Assembly: GCA_020637815.1 (NCBI GenBank)
Contig: JACKJS010000001.1
Location: 620,001 to 684,000 of the forward strand
DNA length: 64,000 nt
Reading direction: 5' to 3'
Source of the DNA: Hyphomicrobiaceae bacterium
GTDB taxonomy: Bacteria > Pseudomonadota > Alphaproteobacteria > Rhizobiales > Methyloligellaceae
In this document: positions 19,203 through 27,831 of the stretch, in pieces
Layout: the number at the start of each line of letters is the position of its first letter
Numbering within the stretch: the first letter of the stretch is position 1
Program-made: the position numbers and the translations under genes
Notes under the pieces: model-generated
What the model was told of the DNA's origin: nothing
Database searches by the model: none
The model's input: the letters and a program-made list of their open reading frames with translations, nothing else

Positions 19203-21041
19203 TTAGGTCTCGTCGGTGGCGTGCGCCGGCTTAAGGCCGCCGATGTCAGGACCGTGCATCCATTCGGCCCGAACGAGTCCACGGACCGAGTTGCCGAGAT
19301 AGATGCGGTCGGCGCTTCTGAGATCGGCTTCGGTCAGTACGGCCTCGCTCGCGGCCGCGCGCGGCAGGTCGAGCAACTCCTCCCGCAACGTTCCGGGCAG
19401 GAGTCCGCAGGAGAGTGCCGGCGTGAACAGGCGCCCGTCCCGTTCGATGAAAAGATTGGTCCGGGTTCCTTCCGTCAGCTCGCCCCGCAAGTTCAGGAAC
19501 ACGACCTCGTCGCAGCCGGTCAAATCTTTCTGCCGTTCCATTTCTCTGTCGTAGAACTGACGGCGCGTGGTCTTGTGATAGAAGAACGGATCCTTCTCGT
19601 CGACACGCTGATCCGAGATGACGAATCGCCAAACCGTATCCTTCGTCGGCAGCTCTATTTCCCTCGAACTGACCGTGATGGAGCCGTCCTCGAACAGCAG
19701 CAGACGGACCATCGCCACAGGAGAAGTGATTCCGGCCGCCGCCGCGTCCAAGGCTGCGAGAACGGCCGTTCGCGAATAGGGATAGCCGAAATGCGCGGCG
19801 GAGGATTGCAGCCGCAAGAGATGACGCTCCAAAAGGTGATAGCCGCGCTCGCTCTGCCAGCGGAGCGTTTCGATCAGCTCGAACGGTCCGCCGGATTCGG
19901 TGAGGAACTGGGCTTTCAGCAGGCATTCGGCATATTCGGAATCCTCCTTCGAGTCGGCGACGATGCCGCCGCCGATCCCCAACTCGCCCCGCCCGCCGGA
20001 TAAGACGGCTGTCCGGATCGCCACGTTGAATTGGCAATCTCCGGATGGCGCGATGGTGCCGATCGCGCCGGTATAGATGCCCCGCGGCTCCTTCTCCAAT
20101 TCGCGGATGATCTCCATCGCTCGAACCTTCGGCGCTCCGGTGATCGACCCGCACGGGAACAACGCGAGGAGCATGTCGGCGATTTCCATGTCGGAACGCA
20201 GCTCCGACGTGATGCCGGACGTCATCTGATGGACCGTGCGATAGGTCTCGACGGTGAAGAGGTCCGTCACCTCCACCGAACCGATGCGCGATACACGGGC
20301 GAGATCGTTCCGTAGTAGATCGACGATCATCAGATTCTCCGCGCGCTGCTTCTCGTCCATAGCGAGCCAGGTCTTCAGCCGGGCGTCCTCGCGTGGCGTC
20401 CGGCCGCGGGGCGCCGTCCCCTTCATGGGCCGCGTGGTTAATTGCTGGTCTTCGCGCCTGAAGAACAGCTCGGGCGACAGAGACAGCACGGCGCGCTCGG
20501 GCGTCTGGATCAGCGCGCCATAGGCGACCCGTTGCCGCCGGCGAAGCGCCGCATACAATGCGATCGGATCGCCTTCGAAGTCGAAGAGATATTTCTGGGT
20601 GAGATTGATTTGGTAGACGTCGCCCGCGGCGATGTAGTCCTGCACCCCACGGAATGCCCGCCCGTATTCTTCGCGGGACCAGGACAGCGTGAGGTCCGAA
20701 ATCTTGGCGTGCCCTGCCCCGCCGCGTTCATCGAGCCAAGCTCGCGTGTCGTCGTCGTTCAGGCGTCGCGCGAATCTGTACAACCCGACCCAGAACAACG
20801 GCTCGGCGCGATCGGACGGAAGCAGATCGCGGAGCTTGGGCTCCAGGCAATAGCCGAGTTCGTAAGTGAAATAGCCCGCCGCGTAGAGACCGCGCGCCAG
20901 GCCGTCCGAAATGCGCTGCAACCCCGCCTCGACATCCTCGGGACGGTCTACGCAGATAATCTCCTCAGCACTTTCGAACAGCAGGCTGCGATCACCGGCC
21001 GTGAGGCTATCGTCGAGAAGGACAAAGGGCGAAGATGTCAT
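19203..21041 (-). CDS. pabB: Fused aminodeoxychorismate synthase / aminodeoxychorismate lyase (PabBC)
   Basis: 612 aa. Residues 1-360 are the PabB chorismate-binding domain: PMKGTAPRG with the active-site Lys, MIVDLLRNDLARV, FPCGSITGAPKVRAMEII, GIYTGAIGTI, and IGGGIVADSKEDSEYAE. Residues 370-600 are a PLP fold-type IV lyase (PabC): YHLLERHLLRL, the Lys in YHKTTRR, and ELTEGTRTNLFI. The fusion makes p-aminobenzoate, needed for folate and, in this organism, for the RFAP step of H4MPT synthesis. It follows fhcC on the same strand, but a hairpin separates them. Start set at MTSSPF. Confidence 0.9.
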   Translation of the reverse strand: MTSSPFVLLDDSLTAGDRSLLFESAEEIICVDRPEDVEAGLQRISDGLARGLYAAGYFTYELGYCLEPKLRDLLPSDRAEPLFWVGLYRFARRLNDDDTRAWLDERGGAGHAKISDLTLSWSREEYGRAFRGVQDYIAAGDVYQINLTQKYLFDFEGDPIALYAALRRRQRVAYGALIQTPERAVLSLSPELFFRREDQQLTTRPMKGTAPRGRTPREDARLKTWLAMDEKQRAENLMIVDLLRNDLARVSRIGSVEVTDLFTVETYRTVHQMTSGITSELRSDMEIADMLLALFPCGSITGAPKVRAMEIIRELEKEPRGIYTGAIGTIAPSGDCQFNVAIRTAVLSGGRGELGIGGGIVADSKEDSEYAECLLKAQFLTESGGPFELIETLRWQSERGYHLLERHLLRLQSSAAHFGYPYSRTAVLAALDAAAAGITSPVAMVRLLLFEDGSITVSSREIELPTKDTVWRFVISDQRVDEKDPFFYHKTTRRQFYDREMERQKDLTGCDEVVFLNLRGELTEGTRTNLFIERDGRLFTPALSCGLLPGTLREELLDLPRAAASEAVLTEADLRSADRIYLGNSVRGLVRAEWMHGPDIGGLKPAHATDET

Positions 21042-21084
21042 GAGATCGGCGCGACGCAAAAATGACTTTCGGCATCAAGAATAA

Positions 21085-21114
21085 ACAAGAATAAAGGAGA
21101 AGCGCCTTCGGCGC
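21085..21114 (-). terminator. Candidate terminator of the fhcBADC operon
   Basis: Between fhcC and pabBC. A 5-bp stem GCGCC / GGCGC with a 3-base loop (21102-21114) is followed on the minus strand by TTCTCCTTTATTCTTG, a U-rich run. Fits Rho-independent termination and suggests pabBC is at least partly transcribed separately. Confidence 0.5.
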
Positions 21115-21150
21115 GTCAAGTACCGGCCGGACGTGCGAGGCCGCCTGACC

Positions 21151-21954
21151 TCAGCTCAGAATCAGCATTTCGCCCTTGCCGAGCACCGCCATGTCGCCCA
21201 CGAGCCGGCGGGCGCGGCCACCGAGGCGAATGCGCAAGCCTTGACCGCGGAGCCACGTCTCCAGGAGGCGAAGATAATCGAACTCCATCACACCGCTATC
21301 GACATAGGTGGGCAGCAGATGGCGCGGCTTGTCCGCGAAGATGAGGCTGCCACGGCGGTTGCCGTAACCGGCGTAACGGCCCGCACCGCCCTGCAGCAGA
21401 ATCGTGCCCGCAATCATGCGGCCGCCCGCATAGTCGCCCGCATTGCCACCGACGACGATAAGTCCACGGCGTAGGCGTTCGCCGACAAGATCGCCCGCGT
21501 CTCCGCCGATCGCGATGAAACCGCCTTTCATGCCAAAGGTCTCGCCGAATGCGACGCCCCCAGCCTGATCGCCGGCATCCCGCCGCACGGCGATTTCACC
21601 ACCAGTCATGCTTGCGCCGGCAAGTACGCCAGCACTGCCGTGAACGGCGATTTTGCCCGTCTTCATCCGCGCGCCAAGCAGCATTCCGGCATCGCCCTCG
21701 ACCACGATGTCGCCGCCCGTCAATCCGGCGCCAATTTTGTCGCAGCGATTGTCCGTGCCGATGAAGTGCAGATTCTGAACGTCCCGCCCCTTCACTTTGA
21801 AGACATCGCCAACTGTCACCGCCTCGCGCGTCGTGGCTACAGACAGCCCTTCGATTTCTTTGCGGTTTAGACCGTCGAGACGGGCCGGCACCAATGGCGA
21901 CAAGTCGAGCCGTTGCTCAGGCCGCCCCTTGAGCTGAAAACAAAGCGCGGTCAC
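21151..21954 (-). CDS. fhcC: Formyltransferase/hydrolase complex subunit C
   Basis: 267 aa. A right-handed beta-helix of repeating GG-I-V-GDAG / G.M..G.I.V.G.AG turns (residues about 70-220) is typical of the C subunit of formylmethanofuran dehydrogenase and glutamate synthase domain 3. In methylotrophs FhcC supports the FhcAB hydrolase within the Fhc complex, which moves the formyl group from formyl-H4MPT via methylofuran to formate. Starts with GTG inside a 4-base GTGA overlap with the fhcD stop. Last gene of the fhcBADC run. Confidence 0.95.
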   Translation of the reverse strand: MTALCFQLKGRPEQRLDLSPLVPARLDGLNRKEIEGLSVATTREAVTVGDVFKVKGRDVQNLHFIGTDNRCDKIGAGLTGGDIVVEGDAGMLLGARMKTGKIAVHGSAGVLAGASMTGGEIAVRRDAGDQAGGVAFGETFGMKGGFIAIGGDAGDLVGERLRRGLIVVGGNAGDYAGGRMIAGTILLQGGAGRYAGYGNRRGSLIFADKPRHLLPTYVDSGVMEFDYLRLLETWLRGQGLRIRLGGRARRLVGDMAVLGKGEMLILS

Positions 21955-22859
21955 CCGACAATCTCCTTAAGGTGGAAGTGATGGGGCCCAAGGTTGCCGC
22001 CGTAATTGCCGGCCGTGATATGCGTGACGCCGTCCCGCGCACCGCCCTTCGCTATCGCGTGGATTCCGGCATGCATGGCATCGTGAATGGCATCGGCCGT
22101 CAGTCCGTCGATAACGATCTCGAGCACGGCTTCCGCATTCGGCGGCAATTCCGAATCGGGATGCCACTTCAGGCCGGGTGCGTAAGCATGATTGGTCGAC
22201 GCGATCTGACCCGCATATTTGGACCCGACCTTCGAGCCGGAGCGCACGATGCCACCGGGAAATGGCGTGATGACATCCGGAAGGTCGGCCATGGCCCTCA
22301 CGGCGCGCGTACATGCTGCCAGCACGGCGCTATGGGACTTGCCCACGACAAGGAGGTTGCCGCCACCGACGGCCTTGGTGGTCAGCCCCGTCTTGTCCTC
22401 GCAGACGAACTCGCCGCCCATGACGGGAATACGCCAATATCTGCGGCCGCCGATGACCTTCGACATTTGCCAGCCGTCGCCGAAGAACCTCAAGGATGCG
22501 CCGAGCTTCAACTTCTTTCCGCCTTCGAGGCCGGCATAGCAAGCCGAGCCGGGGCTGGTCAGCACGCACTGCCCCACACGATTGCGGAGCTGGGTTTGCA
22601 GCTTGTCCACGTCCATGGTGAACAGGAGAACCGCGACGCCCGGCCGCCCGTCGGGCGTCTCCGATTTCGGCAATATGCGTTCGATTCCGCCTTCGGCCCC
22701 GCAGGCAATCACCGAAGTGGCGAAACCGGTCATCGTGCGTGCCGAGATCATCGCCCATTCCGCCGTGGGCGCGGTGATGATGACGCGCGTGCCGACCATC
22801 GGGAAGGCTTCCGCGAACGTTTCGACAATCGTGACGCCTTTGACTTTCAGTTCTGGCAT
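21951..22859 (-). CDS. fhcD: Formylmethanofuran--tetrahydromethanopterin formyltransferase
   Basis: 302 aa, matching Ftr/FhcD length. Transfers the formyl group from N5-formyl-H4MPT to (methylo)furan in the Fhc complex. Recognisable blocks: VTIVETFAEAFPMVGTRVIITA at the N-terminus, GCEGGIE-type ACGAEGGIERILP, QRVGQC-type LRNRVGQCVLTSPGSACYAG, and the C-terminal GNYGGNLGPHHFHLKEIV. Start at MPELKVKG, one base after the fhcA stop; four genes in this order (B-A-D-C) form a tight operon. Confidence 0.96.
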   Translation of the reverse strand: MPELKVKGVTIVETFAEAFPMVGTRVIITAPTAEWAMISARTMTGFATSVIACGAEGGIERILPKSETPDGRPGVAVLLFTMDVDKLQTQLRNRVGQCVLTSPGSACYAGLEGGKKLKLGASLRFFGDGWQMSKVIGGRRYWRIPVMGGEFVCEDKTGLTTKAVGGGNLLVVGKSHSAVLAACTRAVRAMADLPDVITPFPGGIVRSGSKVGSKYAGQIASTNHAYAPGLKWHPDSELPPNAEAVLEIVIDGLTADAIHDAMHAGIHAIAKGGARDGVTHITAGNYGGNLGPHHFHLKEIVG

Positions 22860-22860
22860 G

Positions 22861-24498
22861 TCAGCTCGCACAACGAATGGTCGCGAACCGATCTGGACGA
22901 TCGGAAACGGCTTCGGTTACGCCGAACCAGGATGGGTCGGCGCCATAATAGGTGTCGTAGAACGCTTTTACGCGCCTCTTGATCTGAGAATCGAAACCGG
23001 GGTCCACGTGATAACAACGGCCCCAGGTCACATCGACGACATCGCCCTTGCGCACCACAAGCTTGCCCGATTTGAACACCAGGTCGGCGGCGGAGAACAT
23101 CTTCGTCTTGTCCCTCCGATTCGTGTAGACGGCCACGTCGGCTATCGCGCCTGGCGCCAGATGACCGCGGTCGATCAGGCCCAAGAGCTTTGCAGGCGCC
23201 GCACGCGTGATGATCGCCAATTCGGACAATGTCAGCTCACGCGAGATGCTGCCCAGCGTCGAGACCTGCCGCGTCGCTTCGGGCAACGCGTCGAACCAGC
23301 GCGACCGCTCGTTCTTGTCCATCAGCAGATGGAAGATCTCCGGATAACGGGTAAAGAGCGCGCCATTGGGATGATCGGTCGAGAACAGAACCCGCCAGAG
23401 GTCGTCGGCAAGGAGGAAAATCTCAAGACCGATGGCCCATTGCAGTGCGTTGACGAAGCTCTTCTTCTTGTACTTGTACGGCACGAGGCCCGTGCCGTTG
23501 CCCTCGCCCTGATTGATGATCCATTTCTTCGGATTGGCGGCACGGCGCCCGTCGAACTGACGCAGAATATCGCCCGAAATGGTGATGGTTTGGCCGAACA
23601 ACACCTGCCCCACATCGACGGTCGCATTCTTGTGCTTGTTGATCGCTTCCATGAGGCGCGGCGCACCCGACGAGAAGCCTTTGTCGCCTTCCTTGCCGTA
23701 ACCGTAGAATTGGATATGAGCCATATGGATGGGACGGCCTTGCGTCGCTTTCAGCGTCGCCACGGCCGTATCCACATTCCCGGCAATGCCGAGATTATTG
23801 ATATGCACGTGGGGCGGATGCGGCACGCCAAGATCGGCCACGACCTTTTGCATGGCTTCGACAATGCCGCGCGACGTGACGCCATATTCGGGAACCTGCT
23901 CGTCGAGGTCGAACGTGCGCGCGTTGAACTTGAACGCCTCCGAGCCGCCCGCATTGATGACCTTGAGTCCGATCGCCTTGGAATGCGCCAAGGTCCAGGC
24001 GACGTAGTCTTTCAGTTCGTCGCTCTTCGCATCGCCCTTGCGCAGGAGGTTCAGCGTGTAGTCGTCGTTGCCGAGCACCACGAGACCGGCCACGTCGATG
24101 ATCGGGATCGAGGCGAGTTCAGTCTGCGCCTGAATGGCATGGGTCGGGATCATCGCCGGCTCGATGACGGTGGTGTATCCCATCTGGGCGTAGCGGAGCC
24201 CCGTGGCGTATGAGCCCCAGGCAGCCGGGGACGGAAGAACGGGTTGTCCTTCGGCGGCAGCGAGCAACGGCAACTCGGGCATCAGTTGCCGGCCGAGGGT
24301 CACATTGCTGCCCGCGATGTGAGAATGCACATCGATGGCGCCGGCCATGACGATCTTGCCCGAGACGTCATGAACTTCGTCGGGCTCGCGTCCGTCCGGC
24401 TTTTCGACGATGCGCCCGTCTTCCAGGTAGAGATCTCCGACGGCATCGCGATTGTGCGCGGGATCGATGATACGGCCGCCCTCAAGCTTTACGAGCAT
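22861..24498 (-). CDS. fhcA: Formyltransferase/hydrolase complex subunit A (formylmethanofuran hydrolase)
   Basis: 545 aa amidohydrolase-fold subunit that hydrolyses formyl-methylofuran to formate. The metal-binding HxH motif is in GAIDVHSHIAGSNV near residue 58. Further conserved blocks are IEPAMIPTHAIQAQTEL, PHPPHVHINNLGIAGN (His ligands), MAHIQFYGYG, and FSTDHPNGALFTRYPEI (Asp ligand). The family is homologous to FwdA/FmdA of methanogens. The ATG overlaps the fhcB stop (TGATG). The Arg/Lys-lined C-terminus is intact. Confidence 0.96.
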   Translation of the reverse strand: MLVKLEGGRIIDPAHNRDAVGDLYLEDGRIVEKPDGREPDEVHDVSGKIVMAGAIDVHSHIAGSNVTLGRQLMPELPLLAAAEGQPVLPSPAAWGSYATGLRYAQMGYTTVIEPAMIPTHAIQAQTELASIPIIDVAGLVVLGNDDYTLNLLRKGDAKSDELKDYVAWTLAHSKAIGLKVINAGGSEAFKFNARTFDLDEQVPEYGVTSRGIVEAMQKVVADLGVPHPPHVHINNLGIAGNVDTAVATLKATQGRPIHMAHIQFYGYGKEGDKGFSSGAPRLMEAINKHKNATVDVGQVLFGQTITISGDILRQFDGRRAANPKKWIINQGEGNGTGLVPYKYKKKSFVNALQWAIGLEIFLLADDLWRVLFSTDHPNGALFTRYPEIFHLLMDKNERSRWFDALPEATRQVSTLGSISRELTLSELAIITRAAPAKLLGLIDRGHLAPGAIADVAVYTNRRDKTKMFSAADLVFKSGKLVVRKGDVVDVTWGRCYHVDPGFDSQIKRRVKAFYDTYYGADPSWFGVTEAVSDRPDRFATIRCAS

Positions 24499-25574
24499 CA
24501 AGCGGCTCCCTTTGCATCGATCAGCGCTTCGATCCGGCTCAGCACCTCGGCGACAGTCGGCCTTTTTGAATTAGCGGCTGTTGCCTTGACCATGCCGATG
24601 CCCGCGATCTGGGGCAGATAGACCGCCGCATCGTGATCGGCTGCGGCAGCGCCGACCTCGATCACGACATCGTCCCGGCCCGCCTTGACCGGCCTCGAGG
24701 ACAGCACGACTGCAGGAACGCCACGGAAAGAGCGAGTCGGAGGCGTGGCCTCCTCGCCATCCAGCGCATCGATCCAAACGAGCGCGTCTGCTTCGTTGCT
24801 CCTTAGAAGGCGTCCGGCTTCGTAGGCCCATATACTGTTCTCCGGCACGTCGCCGGCGAAGCTGGTCCGAACCGGCAACCCACAGGTCCAGGTGGAACAC
24901 AGATTGACGCCCTCGCCATTACCGGGCGCGGACAGCGATAACGTCGCCGCGCGTGTCGTCTTCACCAGATGGCGAACGGCCTCGAGCACGGTGTGCAGCA
25001 CCGGCTCGTCAAGCTCGGCCGGGTCGTAGACGAACACGGCGAAGGCCGAGTTCCGCAACCTCTCGCCCGCAGATAGAATCCTTTTGGCCAACGCAGAATC
25101 GCGAATGTCGAAAGGACCCTCGCGCACGGCCGCGGCCAGCAACGCGACGAGTTCGGGCAGTGCGTTCTTTCCGCCGATCTCCGTGACGCGAACGCCGGAC
25201 GGTACCTTGCCCTTCTTCGCCCCAACGACGATCAGCTCGCGCTTGTTGTCGCCAGGACGCGGTAGCGTGGCTCTCGCGGGAAAAAGTTTGTCTAGAAGCT
25301 TTGGGTCGCGCGTACGCGGCATATTGCCGATTACAACGATCGTATCCGCGCGATTTCGGACTTCGCCGAAACTTGCCGGGGTTGCGCCCGTCTCGCGCAT
25401 CACACGAGCGGCGCGGCTTGTTCCTTCGCTGGCGGCATGATCGACAACGCCACCCAGTTTTCGTGCCAGGGACAAAGCCGCGGCGGCGCCTTTCACATCC
25501 GTGAAGAGACCCCCGAAAACCGGAAGACGTGCTTGCGAAAGCAGCTCGGCGGCCCGTTGGAGCGTGCTGTCCAA
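24498..25574 (-). CDS. fhcB: Formyltransferase/hydrolase complex subunit B
   Basis: 358 aa, related to the molybdopterin-type FwdB subunit but shortened and without the redox-centre motifs, as in bacterial FhcB. The N-terminus lacks a 4Fe-4S cysteine cluster and I see no pterin-ligating Cys/Sec motif, consistent with a structural, non-redox role. Start chosen at a TTG (25574) because GGAGGAG lies just upstream; an in-frame start further out (25646) overlaps the likely promoter and has no ribosome binding site. First gene of fhcBADC. Confidence 0.92.
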   Translation of the reverse strand: MDSTLQRAAELLSQARLPVFGGLFTDVKGAAAALSLARKLGGVVDHAASEGTSRAARVMRETGATPASFGEVRNRADTIVVIGNMPRTRDPKLLDKLFPARATLPRPGDNKRELIVVGAKKGKVPSGVRVTEIGGKNALPELVALLAAAVREGPFDIRDSALAKRILSAGERLRNSAFAVFVYDPAELDEPVLHTVLEAVRHLVKTTRAATLSLSAPGNGEGVNLCSTWTCGLPVRTSFAGDVPENSIWAYEAGRLLRSNEADALVWIDALDGEEATPPTRSFRGVPAVVLSSRPVKAGRDDVVIEVGAAAADHDAAVYLPQIAGIGMVKATAANSKRPTVAEVLSRIEALIDAKGAA

Positions 25575-25617
25575 ACCCGTTCTCCTCCCCGGCGTCTTTA
25601 TTATTGAACTCGTTACA

Positions 25618-25646
25618 CAGATAAACAGGTGCCGCCGCTCGCGCAA
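25618..25646 (-). promoter_or_regulatory. Possible fhcBADC promoter
   Basis: On the minus strand, TTGCGC (25646-25641) and TATCTG (25623-25618) are spaced 17 bases apart, a moderate fit to a housekeeping -35/-10. They lie about 45 bases upstream of the fhcB ribosome binding site. Inferred from position; other promoters are possible. Confidence 0.35.
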
Positions 25647-25715
25647 GCACGCGGGCTACTCTTCACGCGTAAAATTCCGATGGAGCGACATCGACTCACT
25701 TCTGAACGTTCGGTC

Positions 25716-25746
25716 TCGGTACCAATGCCTACGAACTACGCAGGCA
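25716..25746 (-). terminator. Possible terminator after the carbinolamine dehydratase gene
   Basis: An 8-bp stem (one G-U pair) TGCCTACG / CGCAGGCA with a 5-base loop at 25726-25746. It starts 12 bases after the dehydratase stop on the minus strand and is followed by TTGGTACC. No long U-run; it may reduce read-through into fhcBADC. Confidence 0.4.
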
Positions 25747-25757
25747 CCAGCGTACGG

Positions 25758-26144
25758 CTAGGTCTTGGGCTTATCGTATTTGATATACGAGAATCGCATA
25801 TCGTCTTCGGGCGTGCCTTCGAGCGCACCGCCCTCGCGAGCCGGCTGCCAATGGACGACCTCTTCGATCTTCTTCGCAAGCTCGAAATCCTTGTCGGTGA
25901 TGCCCTTGGCGGCGTGATTCGTCAGACGCACTTCGACCCAGGCATAGGACGCCGTGATGTCGGGATGGTGCCAAGCCGCTTCCGAGAGATGGCCGATGGT
26001 GTTGATCACCATCAGCGTCCCCTTCCAGCTATTGGTCTTGTATTTGCGGCGAATCCAGCCGTCTTCGAGATACCAGTGAGGCAGCTCCTTTTTCAGCCGC
26101 TCCTCAACTTCCGCGTCGCTATAGGTGCGCTCTTGCGTTGCCAT
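25758..26144 (-). CDS. phhB: Pterin-4a-carbinolamine dehydratase-like protein
   Basis: 128 aa, DCoH/PCD fold. Conserved stretches: WYLEDGWIRRKYKTNSWKGTLMVINTIGHLSEAAWHHPDI (with the HH-P pterin-site motif), YAWVEVRLTNHAAKGITDKDFELAKKIEEV. Canonical PCD recycles pterin carbinolamine for phenylalanine hydroxylase. No phenylalanine hydroxylase is nearby; instead it sits directly upstream of fhcBADC and divergent from the RFAP synthase gene. A role in H4MPT pterin chemistry or recycling is therefore plausible, but inferred. Start at MATQERTY; the open frame upstream is basic and family-free. Confidence 0.85.
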   Translation of the reverse strand: MATQERTYSDAEVEERLKKELPHWYLEDGWIRRKYKTNSWKGTLMVINTIGHLSEAAWHHPDITASYAWVEVRLTNHAAKGITDKDFELAKKIEEVVHWQPAREGGALEGTPEDDMRFSYIKYDKPKT

Positions 26145-26271
26145 TGCTCTCTTCTTTTGAAACAGTGCGCCGCAACATTCGAAATCCTGCGCCGCTTTAT
26201 CCGCTATCGCCGGAGTGAGCATATCGGGCGGCTTCGGACCGATCAATGGAGGCCGTTCGGGGAGAACGTTC

Positions 26272-26655
26272 GTGCCGGACCTACAGCGCAACAAGGAGAC
26301 GGTGACGGCCTTTTATGATTTGGCTTTCAATCAGGCACGCCCCCGCGAGGCCATCGAGCGGTATGCAGGCGACGTCTATATCCAACACAATCCGCACGTG
26401 GAGGACGGGAGGGCCGGCTTCATCGCATATTTCGAGGACATGGCCCGGCGCTATCCCGGCAAGCGCGTGACCTTCAAGCGAGTCCTCGCGGACGGGGATT
26501 TCGTAGTCCTGCATTGCCATCAAGAATGGCCCGGCGAAGACGATTGGATCGGAATCGACATTTTTCGGCTGGACGATGCGGGAAAGGTTGTCGAGCACTG
26601 GGACGTCCTGCAAGTTGCACCGCAAAATTCTTCGAACCTCAACGGCATGTTTTGA
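26272..26655 (+). CDS. SnoaL-like / NTF2-fold protein coupled to RFAP synthase
   Basis: 127 aa. NTF2-like pattern: helical start NKETVTAFYDLAFNQARPREAIERYAGDVYIQHNPHVEDG, then beta strands FKRVLADGDFVVLHCHQEW and IFRLDDAGKVVEHWDVLQV. The HNPH and EHWD motifs are those of the SnoaL-like group, whose members are cyclases, hydrolases or isomerases. The GTG start follows GGGGAG. Its TGA overlaps the ATG of the downstream mptG gene, implying coupled translation. I infer a link to H4MPT cofactor synthesis or protection; the actual reaction is unknown. Confidence 0.82.
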   Translation: MPDLQRNKETVTAFYDLAFNQARPREAIERYAGDVYIQHNPHVEDGRAGFIAYFEDMARRYPGKRVTFKRVLADGDFVVLHCHQEWPGEDDWIGIDIFRLDDAGKVVEHWDVLQVAPQNSSNLNGMF

Positions 26656-27659
26656 TGCCCATGCAAGAGTCGCCAGCCGCAGTGGCCCAGTCCACCAACA
26701 ACGATCCGGTTTCAGCGGTGTCCATCGCGACGACAGCACGTTTGCATTTCGGTTTTTTCGACCCGAGCGGAAAATCGTCAAAGCCATTCGGCAGCTTTGG
26801 ATTGTCGCTCAGCGAGCCGTGGACGCGGCTCACTCTGCGGCACGCGAGCAAAAATGCCGTGCACGGCCCGGAGGCGGAACGCGCGGCACGCTATCTCGAC
26901 ACGATTAGAAAAGCTCATGGCATCGAACAGGCTTATAGCCTCGATATCGAGTCGGCTATTCCGTCCCATGCCGGCCTCGGCTCGGGGACGCAACTGGCTC
27001 TCGCGGTCGGCACGGCGTTTGGGATACTCGAAGGGCTCGACCTTTCCCCGTCGAAGATCGCCGCCCTATTGGAGCGCGGAACGCGGTCCGGCATCGGCAT
27101 CGCCACATTCGCCTTGGGCGGAGCCATCCTCGACAGCGGCCCGCGCGAGGCTACCCTGCCGCAATTGGTCGCCCGTGCACCCTTCCCCGAGCCTTGGCGT
27201 ACGCTGCTGATCTTCGATCCCGAGGCAAAGGGCCTCGACGGGGCGGACGAACTTGCCGCGTTCGAGACCTTGCCGGCTTATTCCGAAGACGAACGCGCGG
27301 AGCTCGAGGCGCGCATCGTCGAGCGCGCACTGCCCGCGCTGGAAACCGGAAACTTCGGAGCGTTCTGCGACGAGGTCGGTCACCTTCAGGCGCGGATGGG
27401 CGCCTATTTCGCGCCGCTCCAAGGGGGCGTCTTCACGAGCCGGCGCGTTGCGGGCGTCGTCGCGGCGCTCCGTGCCGCAGGCGCGCGGGGTCTTGGTCAA
27501 AGCTCCTGGGGACCGACAGGCTTCGCCTTCGCGGAAACCGAGGCAGACGGCTTGAGGCTTCTCGACGTTGCTTCCAAAGCCGATCGTACCGGCACGCTGC
27601 GGTTCGTGCTCACCAGGGGACGCAATGACGGGGCCGAGATCACGTGCCATTCCGCATGA
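26655..27659 (+). CDS. mptG: Beta-ribofuranosylaminobenzene 5'-phosphate synthase
   Basis: 334 aa GHMP-kinase-fold enzyme that condenses p-hydroxy/p-aminobenzoate with PRPP, releasing CO2 and PPi, in the first committed step of H4MPT synthesis. Signatures: TTARLHFGFFDPSG at the N-terminus, the nucleotide/phosphate loop SHAGLGSGTQLALAVG (about residues 99-114), RSGIGIATFALGGAI, and C-terminal GQSSWGPTGFAF. The ATG overlaps the previous stop. A second ATG six bases later is an alternative start. Substrate pABA can come from pabBC in this window. Confidence 0.93.
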   Translation: MPMQESPAAVAQSTNNDPVSAVSIATTARLHFGFFDPSGKSSKPFGSFGLSLSEPWTRLTLRHASKNAVHGPEAERAARYLDTIRKAHGIEQAYSLDIESAIPSHAGLGSGTQLALAVGTAFGILEGLDLSPSKIAALLERGTRSGIGIATFALGGAILDSGPREATLPQLVARAPFPEPWRTLLIFDPEAKGLDGADELAAFETLPAYSEDERAELEARIVERALPALETGNFGAFCDEVGHLQARMGAYFAPLQGGVFTSRRVAGVVAALRAAGARGLGQSSWGPTGFAFAETEADGLRLLDVASKADRTGTLRFVLTRGRNDGAEITCHSA

Positions 27660-27831
27660 GGCGAAAAAATCTGGGCTCGACGGGCACTTGAGGTTCTTTG
27701 CGGCCACGCCCTATGCCATAAAGCGAAGCGTATAAGAGCAACACTCATACGGTCCTTCGTGCCGATCCGCACGCGTTCGCGTACGCACCGGTGACACGAA
27801 GCGGCCGCAAATGCCTGGGGAGATTCAAGCG

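Noticed and set aside
22582..24213. A 543-codon plus-strand frame opposite fhcD and fhcA
   Set aside because: Mirror of the fhc codon pattern; no ribosome binding site and no motif.
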